DNA of 64,000 nt from Pseudoduganella plicata (GTDB lineage: Bacteria > Pseudomonadota > Gammaproteobacteria > Burkholderiales > Burkholderiaceae_D), in contig NZ_CP038026.1 in the NCBI RefSeq assembly GCF_004421005.1, positions 4,960,001 to 5,024,000 on the forward strand, read 5' to 3'. The position numbers were made by a program, and so were the translations under genes. The notes below the pieces were generated by a model. It did not search any database and had not been told where the DNA came from. It saw nothing but the letters and a program-made list of their open reading frames with translations. Of the stretch, positions 25,807 to 32,304 are shown piece after piece (the stretch's first letter is position 1; each line of letters begins with the position of its first letter).

Positions 25807-26832
25807 ATGAACGCCATGTCCGATACCGCGTCGTTGAACACCTCTACCGTATTTTCCGGCGGCGCGCGCCTGCTGGCGGACGTCGGCGGCACCAATGCCC
25901 GTTTTGCCCTGGAGCTGAGCCCGGCCAGGTTCAGTCATATTCATGTGCTGGCGTGTGCCGATTATCCGACGCTGGCGGACGCGATGCGCGCCTACCTGGC
26001 GCTGCCGGACGTGGCGGCCGCCGCACCGGGCATCCGCCATGGCGCCATTGCCATCGCCAACCCGGTCACGGGCGACGTGGTGCGCATGACGAACCACCAT
26101 TGGGAATTCTCCATCGAGGCGCTGCGCCGCGAGGTGAACTTCGAAGTGCTGGCCGTTGTCAACGACTTCACGGCGCTGGCCCGGTCGCTGCCGCATATCC
26201 CGGCCGCACAGAAGCGCCAGGTCGGCGGCGGGGCGGCGGTGGAAGGCGCGCCGCTGGGTCTGATCGGCGCAGGCACGGGCCTGGGCGTGTCGGGGCTGAT
26301 TCCGTCTGCAACGGGGTGGACGGCGCTGCTGTCCGAGGGCGGCCACGTCACCTTCGCACCATACAACGAAACGGAAGTGGCGATCCTGCAGTTCGCCTGG
26401 CGCGAGTTCGAGCACGTGTCGGCCGAGCGGCTGCTGTCGGGCGTCGGCATCGAACTGATCTACCGGGCGCTGGCGGATTATCGCAAGAAGGCCGACGCCG
26501 AAGTGCTGGGGGCGCCGGAGATCGCGCGCCGTGCGCTGGATGGCAGCTGCCCGCTCTGCGAAGAGGCCATCGAGGCGTTCTGCACGATGCTGGGCACGAT
26601 CGCCGGCAACCTTGGCGTGACGTTGGGCGCGCAGGGCGGCATCTATATTGGCGGCGGCATCGTGCCGCGCCTGGGGGAGCGCTTCGACCGGTCCGGTTTC
26701 CGCGCCCGTTTCGAAGCGAAAGGGCGCTTCCGCGAATACCTGGCCGCAATTCCCACGTTTGTCATCACGGCCGAATATCCGGCATTCCTGGGCGTGTCGG
26801 CCATTCTGGCGGAGCGCCTTGCAGCCGCCTGA
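25807..26832 (+). CDS. glk: Glucokinase
   Basis: Phosphorylates glucose with ATP to glucose-6-phosphate in the cytoplasm. The 341 residues fit the E. coli-type Glk family. The phosphate-1 motif is 'LLADVGGTNARFAL', the adenosine-side motif is 'LIGAGTGLGVSGL', and the C-terminal 'GGIYIGGGIVPRLG' is typical. In Burkholderia and relatives Glk is often fused to an RpiR/HexR-type regulator; here it is a single-domain protein. Alternative starts exist at 25807 and 25816; neither has a strong ribosome site. Two palindromes upstream suggest control by a sugar-sensing repressor. Nothing else of a glucose pathway lies beside it. Confidence 0.94.
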   Translation: MNAMSDTASLNTSTVFSGGARLLADVGGTNARFALELSPARFSHIHVLACADYPTLADAMRAYLALPDVAAAAPGIRHGAIAIANPVTGDVVRMTNHHWEFSIEALRREVNFEVLAVVNDFTALARSLPHIPAAQKRQVGGGAAVEGAPLGLIGAGTGLGVSGLIPSATGWTALLSEGGHVTFAPYNETEVAILQFAWREFEHVSAERLLSGVGIELIYRALADYRKKADAEVLGAPEIARRALDGSCPLCEEAIEAFCTMLGTIAGNLGVTLGAQGGIYIGGGIVPRLGERFDRSGFRARFEAKGRFREYLAAIPTFVITAEYPAFLGVSAILAERLAAA

Positions 26833-27184
26833 CGCCCGAGGGAAAACAGGGCCGTTGCGCCGCCGCGGTCGCACGGCAGCGGCGCGAATTGCGCTATTCC
26901 CGATTTTATCGGGTACAATGAGCAAAGTTGGATGAAACGGCAGCGCGCGTTGGTTGAGCGCGATCCTGAGAAATCTTGGGAAGCCCCTGGCGGGCGGCGC
27001 CAGTTCGGTCCAGGCGCCTGTGTCGCGGCGCCACCGACCGGACCGTGCCCTTGCAGAGCAGTGGCAGCAGGATTTGCCGTCAGGTTTTCTCCCCGAAAAC
27101 ACATCTCTCCATCTGTGACCTTTCCGCCCCGGCGCGCAGCGGCCCGGCGGCTTCTTGCATGGATGTGCAACCACAGAATTGCTT
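26833..27184 (+). promoter_or_regulatory. Intergenic region and leader before scpB
   Basis: A 352-bp gap. TTGCGC at 26889-26894 and TACAAT at 26914-26919 form a possible promoter with a long 19-bp spacer. This would leave an untranslated leader of about 260 nt before scpB, with GC-rich hairpins around GGCGCC at about 26990-27040. I recognise no known riboswitch or small RNA in it. Confidence 0.4.
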
Positions 27185-27916
27185 ATGGATACAGCTGAGG
27201 CCAAGAAAGTCCTCGAAACCGCGCTGCTTTGCGCTCGTGAACCGTTATCGATTCACAGCCTGAAAAAGTTATATGTCGAAACCGACGATCAGGGCCGCCC
27301 GCTGGGCGCCGGCGTCGGTGCCGATACGATCCGGGACCTGCTGGAGCAACTGCGGCAGGACTGGCAAGGCAGGGGCATCGAGGTGGTTGGCCTCGCGTCC
27401 GGCTGGCGTTTCCAGAGCCGGCCCGAAATGAAGCAGTACCTGGACCGGCTGAATCCGGAAAAGCCCCAGAAGTATTCGCGGGCGACACTGGAAACGCTGG
27501 CGATCATCGCCTATCGTCAACCTGTGACGCGTGGCGATATCGAAGAGATTCGCGGCGTAGCCGTGAACTCGCAGACGATCAAGATGCTGGAAGACCGTGG
27601 CTGGATCGACGTGGTCGGCTACCGCGATGTGCTGGGACGCCCGGCACTGTTGGGAACGACCAGACAGTTTCTGGATGACCTGGGATTACAGTCGCTGTCC
27701 CAGCTGCCGCCGTTGCAGCAAATCAGCGACGTGCAGAATGCCAATTCGATGGAAGTGCTCGAAGCCGCTCTGCAAGAGAATTTCGAGAAGGCGGCCCATG
27801 CCGCCGAAGCCCCTGACAATGTAGCGCCCGAGGACGCACCCGCCACCGGCGCGGTGCAGGAAGCAGCGCCTGACGCTGACCCCACGCAAGAACAAACGAA
27901 TGAACAACACAGATAA
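27185..27916 (+). CDS. scpB: Segregation and condensation protein B (ScpB)
   Basis: A winged-helix subunit of the SMC-ScpA-ScpB condensin, which organises and helps separate chromosomes. The core at about 10-175 includes 'KYSRATLETLAIIAYRQPVTRGDIEEIRGV', the family signature, and 'TTRQFLDDLGL'. The last 65 residues are an acidic Ala/Pro/Glu tail beyond the usual length. I prefer the ATG at 27185 ('MDTAEAKKVLETALLCA'), which matches the family N-terminus; a start at 27155 would add 10 residues. scpA is not adjacent. The 3' end overlaps rluB by 17 nt, so the two are translated together, a common pairing in betaproteobacteria. Confidence 0.93.
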   Translation: MDTAEAKKVLETALLCAREPLSIHSLKKLYVETDDQGRPLGAGVGADTIRDLLEQLRQDWQGRGIEVVGLASGWRFQSRPEMKQYLDRLNPEKPQKYSRATLETLAIIAYRQPVTRGDIEEIRGVAVNSQTIKMLEDRGWIDVVGYRDVLGRPALLGTTRQFLDDLGLQSLSQLPPLQQISDVQNANSMEVLEAALQENFEKAAHAAEAPDNVAPEDAPATGAVQEAAPDADPTQEQTNEQHR

Positions 27917-29918
27917 GACCACCGAGACCGGCGCCCAGGAACCAGCCGCAGCGGCAGCCGCCGTCAAGCCCAAGCGCCGTACCAAGGCCCAGATCGAGGC
28001 GGATAACGCGGCCCTGCTGGCTGCAGGCGAAACGCCGAAGCCGAAGCGCACCCGTAAGGCCGCCGCGCCTGCCGAAGCCGGTGTCGCTGCCGCCGCGGAC
28101 GTGACGCCAGCCGCGCCGGAAGCGCCGGCCGATGCCGCCCCCAGGAAGCCACGCGCCCGAGTGGCCAAGCCGAAAGCGGACGCCGTAGCGCCCGCACCGG
28201 CCGCGGTCGCCGCGCAGCCGGACGCTCCGGTCGAGGCAGCACCGGCCGAAGAACAGAAATCGCCGCGCGGCCCACGTGGTCCACGCCAGATGCGTGCCCA
28301 GCGCGCATTGCGCGATGCCGAAAAGGCACAGCACGCCGAAGCGGCGCCAGCGGGCGAGCAGCCTGCCGAAGCGCAGCCGGAAGCGGTCCAGGGCGAAGGC
28401 GCGCCGGCGCGCACCGGTCGCCAGGGCCGCAATGCCGAAGGCCGCAATGTTGAAGGCCGCAACACCGAAGGCCGCAACACCGAAGGCCGCAATGGCGAAG
28501 CGCGCGGCAAGCGCAAGGGCAAGCCGGGTCCGCCCGGCCAGCAGCTGCAAGGCCAGCAGGGCGGACGCCGCGGCGGCCAGGGTGCCAACGGCGCCAAGCC
28601 AAGCGAAGCCGATGCCGTGTTCTCGTTCGTGACGTCCGACGCGTTCGACCGCGACGAGGGCGCGCGCGGCAAGGGGCCGCAGAAAGCGGTACGCCGCGAC
28701 CTGACGGCCGAAGACGACGCACCGAAGCTGCACAAGGTGCTGGCGGAGGCGGGCCTGGGCTCGCGCCGCGACATGGAAGACCTGATCGTCGCGGGCCGCG
28801 TGTCCGTCAATGGCGAGCCGGCCCATATCGGCCAGCGCATCCTGCCGACCGATGCCGTGCGCATCAACGGCAAGTTGATCCAGCGCAAGGTCAGCAAGAA
28901 GCCGCCACGGGTGCTGGTGTACCACAAGCCGGCTGGCGAAATCGTCTCGCATGACGATCCGGAAGGCCGTCCGTCCGTGTTCGACCGCCTGCCGACGATG
29001 AAGGTCGGCAAATGGCTGGCCGTCGGCCGCCTTGACTTCAATACGGAAGGCCTGTTGCTGTTCACGACGTCCGGCGACCTCGCCAACCGCCTGATGCACC
29101 CGCGTTATAACATCGACCGCGAATACGCCGTGCGCACGCTGGGCGTGCTGGAAGAAGGCATGCGCCAGAAGCTGCTGGCCGGCGTCGAGCTGGAAGACGG
29201 CCTGGCGCAGTTCTCCAAGATCGCCGACGGCGGCGGCGAAGGCATCAACAAGTGGTACCGCGTGGTGATCGGCGAAGGCCGTAACCGCGAGGTGCGCCGC
29301 ATGTTCGAAGCCGTCGGCCTGACGGTGTCGCGCCTGATCCGTACCCGCTACGGCGCGCTGACCCTGCCGAGCAACCTGAAGCGCGGCCGCTGGGAAGAGA
29401 TGGAAGAAAACACGGTACGCGACCTGCTGGCGATGGTCGGTGTCGAGAAGAAGGCGTCCGGCGACGGCGCGCCGGCCAAGGTCGGCAACGTCCGGGGCGA
29501 GCGCGGCGAACGCGGCAATGAGCGGGGGGCGGAGCGCGGCAATGAGCGCGGTAACGATCGTCGCGCTGGCCGCGGCGAGAAGGAGCCAAACTTCAACCGC
29601 CTGGATGTCAGCAACAAGAACGCCGATCCGTTCCCGCAGGCACCGCGCGGTCCGCGCGGCGGCCAGGGGCAGGGCAGCTACTTCGGCGCCGGCGGCTCGG
29701 GCCGTCCGGGTACTGCCGGCCGTGGCCAGGGCTTCGGCCGTGCCGGCCTGGGCGACCAGAACGGCGGCCGTCCGGCCCAGCCGGGCAAAGGCCGCGGTCC
29801 GAAACAGCCAGATCCGCTGCAGACGACGTTTGGTTTTGCTGGTCAGCAACCACGTCGCGGCGGTCCGCCGCGCGGCGGGGCGATCGACCACGGCATGCCG
29901 CGCCGCCGCAAGGGTTAA
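27900..29918 (+). CDS. rluB: 23S rRNA pseudouridine synthase RluB with long low-complexity tails
   Basis: Makes the pseudouridine at position 2605 (E. coli numbering) of 23S rRNA. An S4 RNA-binding domain lies at about 277-325 ('PKLHKVLAEAGLGSRRDMEDLIVAGRVSVNG'), then the RsuA-type catalytic domain at about 335-500 with Asp379 in 'GRLDFNTEGLLL'. At 672 residues it is more than twice the length of E. coli RluB. The first about 275 residues are Ala/Pro/Lys-rich and disordered and include five tandem pentapeptides. The last about 170 are Gly/Arg-rich ('ERGERGNERGAERGNERGND'), an RGG-like RNA-binding tail. It starts inside the end of scpB. Confidence 0.94.
   Translation: MNNTDKTTETGAQEPAAAAAAVKPKRRTKAQIEADNAALLAAGETPKPKRTRKAAAPAEAGVAAAADVTPAAPEAPADAAPRKPRARVAKPKADAVAPAPAAVAAQPDAPVEAAPAEEQKSPRGPRGPRQMRAQRALRDAEKAQHAEAAPAGEQPAEAQPEAVQGEGAPARTGRQGRNAEGRNVEGRNTEGRNTEGRNGEARGKRKGKPGPPGQQLQGQQGGRRGGQGANGAKPSEADAVFSFVTSDAFDRDEGARGKGPQKAVRRDLTAEDDAPKLHKVLAEAGLGSRRDMEDLIVAGRVSVNGEPAHIGQRILPTDAVRINGKLIQRKVSKKPPRVLVYHKPAGEIVSHDDPEGRPSVFDRLPTMKVGKWLAVGRLDFNTEGLLLFTTSGDLANRLMHPRYNIDREYAVRTLGVLEEGMRQKLLAGVELEDGLAQFSKIADGGGEGINKWYRVVIGEGRNREVRRMFEAVGLTVSRLIRTRYGALTLPSNLKRGRWEEMEENTVRDLLAMVGVEKKASGDGAPAKVGNVRGERGERGNERGAERGNERGNDRRAGRGEKEPNFNRLDVSNKNADPFPQAPRGPRGGQGQGSYFGAGGSGRPGTAGRGQGFGRAGLGDQNGGRPAQPGKGRGPKQPDPLQTTFGFAGQQPRRGGPPRGGAIDHGMPRRRKG
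28425..28499 (+). repeat. Five tandem 15-nt units inside rluB
   Basis: Five in-frame copies of a 15-nt unit (GGCCGCAAYRYYGAA-like) encode GRN-A-E, GRN-V-E, GRN-T-E, GRN-T-E and GRN-G-E. The fourth residue varies. Copy number is likely to differ between strains through slippage; being in frame, changes would not break the gene. Confidence 0.85.
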
Positions 29919-30011
29919 TGGCGGCAGGGCGGGGCCGCCATGGCCCCGCTCAGCCGACCTCGGCGCCAACTTTGCCAGTGTTGTAACTACGTTCCGCTTC
30001 ATTATGCGGCA

Positions 30012-30040
30012 TTGCAGCGAAATCAATAAGCCGTTATAAT
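30012..30040 (+). promoter_or_regulatory. Strong sigma70 promoter of the rimP-nusA-infB operon
   Basis: TTGCAG at 30012-30017 and a perfect TATAAT at 30035-30040 are separated by the ideal 17 bp. Transcription should start near 30047, 160 nt before the rimP start. Confidence 0.8.
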
Positions 30041-30046
30041 GAGTAG

Positions 30047-30209
30047 CCTAGTAAAAGTTCTTTGCAGGAGTATTTGCTGAGAGTGCTTTCATCTGGCTGG
30101 CAGGAACAAGAAGATGGGCAGTTGCCCATTTTTTTTTTGCTCACCGAAAGTGAGCGCGTTATATGAAGGTCTGGAGGTCGCTTCCGGACCCCGATCTGGA
30201 GATTTTTCT
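30047..30209 (+). ncRNA. rimP leader RNA with internal intrinsic terminator
   Basis: The untranslated leader contains an intrinsic terminator (ATGGGC-AGTT-GCCCAT at 30114-30129, followed by ten T) and directly after it a second hairpin GCTCAC-CGAAA-GTGAGC at 30139-30155. Transcripts stopping there would be about 90 nt. In E. coli the tRNA gene metY precedes rimP; here no tRNA fold is seen. Either this is an attenuator of the operon or a short RNA gene whose transcript sometimes reads through. Attenuated rimP leaders have been proposed in enterobacteria; I cannot show homology. Confidence 0.6.
30114..30138 (+). terminator. Intrinsic terminator inside the rimP leader
   Basis: A six-bp GC-rich stem with an AGTT tetraloop runs directly into a ten-T tract. 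It lies downstream of the promoter and upstream of rimP, so full-length operon mRNA must read through it. Confidence 0.75.
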
Positions 30210-30698
30210 TTGCAACAGCTGGACTTGATTGAGAAGACCGTTGTCGGTCTGGGCTACGAGCTGGTCGATTTTGAGCGAGCCGAGCGTGGACTGCTGCGCG
30301 TCTATATCGACTTCCCCGCCGCGGATGCGGAAGAAAAAGGTCCGATCACAGTGGAAGACTGTGCCACGGTCAGCCATCAGCTGTCGCACGTGCTGACGGT
30401 CGAAAATGTTCCTTACGAACGGCTTGAGATTTCGTCGCCCGGCCTGGACCGGCCGCTGCGAAAATTCGCCGACTTCGAACGTTTCGCAGGCCACGAGGCC
30501 ATCGTCAAGCTGCGCATGGCGCTGCCGGGCACGTCGAACCGCAAGTCCTACCAGGGCATTCTGCAGCAGCCCGAAGGCGAGCAACTGGGTATTGAATTCG
30601 AAAGTAAAGATGGTCCTGCGGTGCTGAATTTCACGCTCGCGGATATGGATAAGGCACGTTTGGTGCCGCAGGTGGATTTTAGGAGCCGCAAAGCATGA
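30210..30698 (+). CDS. rimP: Ribosome maturation factor RimP
   Basis: Helps assemble the 30S subunit in the cytoplasm. I chose the TTG at 30210 as start because GGAG lies 8 nt before it and the product begins 'QQLDLIEKTVVGLGYELVDFE', the normal family N-terminus. A longer frame from 30114 would run through the leader terminator and is not credible. The result is 162 residues, the usual size. The central motif 'ERLEISSPGLDRPLRKFADFERFAG' is diagnostic. The stop overlaps the nusA start (ATGA). Confidence 0.94.
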   Translation: MQQLDLIEKTVVGLGYELVDFERAERGLLRVYIDFPAADAEEKGPITVEDCATVSHQLSHVLTVENVPYERLEISSPGLDRPLRKFADFERFAGHEAIVKLRMALPGTSNRKSYQGILQQPEGEQLGIEFESKDGPAVLNFTLADMDKARLVPQVDFRSRKA

Positions 30699-32260
30699 GT
30701 CGCGAAGTATTGTTATTGGTGGATGCGCTGGCGCGCGAGAAGAACGTCGACAAGGACGTGGTATTCGGCGCGCTCGAGTTCGCACTGGCGCAGGCCACGA
30801 AAAAGCGCTATGAAGGCGAAGTGGACATCCGCGTTTCGATCGACCGCGATTCGGGCGAATTCGAATCCTTCCGCCGCTGGCACGTGGTGCCGGACGAAGC
30901 GGGCCTGCAGCTGCCTGACCAGGAAGTGCTGCTGTTCGAAGCGAAAGAGCAGATTCCCGACATCGAAGTCGACGAATACATCGAAGAACCGATCGAGTCC
31001 GTTGAATTCGGCCGCCGCTTCGCGCAGGATACGAAGCAGGTCGTCCTGCAGCGCGTGCGCGATGCGGAACGCGAACAGATCCTGGCGGACTTCCTGGAAC
31101 GCGGCGATTCGCTGGTGACGGGCACGATCAAGCGCATGGAACGTGGCGACGCGATCGTCGAATCGGGCAAGATCGAAGCGCGCCTGCCGCGCGACCAGAT
31201 GATCCCGAAAGAGAACCTGCGTATCGGCGACCGCGTGCGTGCCTATATCCTGCGTGTGGACCGCAATATGCGTGGCCCGCAGGTGATCCTGTCGCGCACC
31301 GCGCCCGAGTTCATCATGAAGCTGTTCGAACTGGAAGTGCCGGAAATCGAACAGGGCTCGCTGGAAATCAAATCGGCGGCCCGCGATGCCGGCGTGCGCG
31401 CCAAGATCGCCGTCTACACGGCCGACAAGCGCATCGATCCGATCGGCACCTGCGTCGGCATGCGCGGTTCGCGCGTGCAGGCCGTCACCGGCGAGCTCGG
31501 TGGCGAGCGTGTCGATATCGTGCTGTGGTCGGAAGACCCGGCGCAATTCGTCATCGGCGCGCTGGCACCGGCCAACGTGTCGTCGATCGTTGTCGACGAA
31601 GAGAAGCACGCGATGGACGTCGTCGTCGACGAAGAAAACCTGGCGATCGCCATCGGTCGCTCGGGCCAGAACGTGCGTCTGGCTTCCGAGCTGACCGGCT
31701 GGAAGATCAATATCATGACGGCCGAGGAATCGGCCGACAAGTCGGCCCAGGAAACGGCGGCCGTACGCGCCTTGTTCATGGCAAAGCTGGATGTGGACCA
31801 GGAAGTGGCCGACATCCTCGTGGAAGAAGGTTTCGCCAGCCTGGAAGAGATCGCCTACGTGCCGATCTCCGAAATGCTGGAAATCGATGCCTTCGACGAA
31901 GACACCGTGAACGAACTGCGTACCCGTGCCCGTGACGCTCTGGTGACCGAAGCGATCGCTTCGGAAGAGGGGCTGGAAGGCATGGACGAAGCACTGGTTG
32001 GCCTGGAAGGCATGGACCGCATTACTGCGGGCAAGCTTGGCCTGGCAGGCATCAAGACCGTCGAGCAGTTTGCCGGTCTGGCCTACGACGAATTCGGCGC
32101 CATCCTGGCGTTGTCGTCGGACCGTGCACGCGAACTGATCAATACTGAATTTGCAGATGTGACCGACGATGAAATGAAGCTGGTCGACGGCAAGTACGAC
32201 GACCGTGCCAAGGCCCTCCAGGCCAAGGCGTGGGCACTGGCAGAAACGGCCAAAGCTTGA
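30695..32260 (+). CDS. nusA: Transcription termination/antitermination factor NusA
   Basis: Binds RNA polymerase and nascent RNA and affects pausing, termination and antitermination. Domains in order: N-terminal polymerase-binding domain (1-125), S1 domain at about 135-200 ('VTGTIKRMERGDAIVESGKIEARLPRDQ'), two KH domains at about 230-345 ('DPIGTCVGMRGSRVQAVTGELGGE', 'LAIAIGRSGQNVRLASELTGW'), and two acidic C-terminal repeats at about 365-500 as in E. coli. At 521 residues it has the gammaproteobacterial/betaproteobacterial long form. It is translationally coupled to rimP by a 4-nt overlap. In E. coli NusA feeds back on this operon through its leader, which the terminator-bearing rimP leader here would allow. 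Confidence 0.97.
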   Translation: MSREVLLLVDALAREKNVDKDVVFGALEFALAQATKKRYEGEVDIRVSIDRDSGEFESFRRWHVVPDEAGLQLPDQEVLLFEAKEQIPDIEVDEYIEEPIESVEFGRRFAQDTKQVVLQRVRDAEREQILADFLERGDSLVTGTIKRMERGDAIVESGKIEARLPRDQMIPKENLRIGDRVRAYILRVDRNMRGPQVILSRTAPEFIMKLFELEVPEIEQGSLEIKSAARDAGVRAKIAVYTADKRIDPIGTCVGMRGSRVQAVTGELGGERVDIVLWSEDPAQFVIGALAPANVSSIVVDEEKHAMDVVVDEENLAIAIGRSGQNVRLASELTGWKINIMTAEESADKSAQETAAVRALFMAKLDVDQEVADILVEEGFASLEEIAYVPISEMLEIDAFDEDTVNELRTRARDALVTEAIASEEGLEGMDEALVGLEGMDRITAGKLGLAGIKTVEQFAGLAYDEFGAILALSSDRARELINTEFADVTDDEMKLVDGKYDDRAKALQAKAWALAETAKA

Positions 32261-32304
32261 GCAGCATTCTTATCATCACCGCGACACATAGAAAAGAGGA
32301 CTGA

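Noticed and set aside
26833..27184. A riboswitch or structured RNA before scpB
   Set aside because: GC-rich hairpins can be drawn, but none matches a class I know and there is no terminator; it is probably a plain leader.
30047..30140. A tRNA or 6S-type gene in the rimP leader, as metY in E. coli
   Set aside because: No cloverleaf, no T-loop sequence and no CCA end can be drawn; only a terminator hairpin and one further stem are evident.
30114..30209. A longer RimP starting at the GTG/ATG-like frame opening at 30114
   Set aside because: The extension would translate the terminator hairpin and its T run as 'CPFFFC', has no ribosome site and goes beyond the family N-terminus; the TTG at 30210 with GGAG is better.
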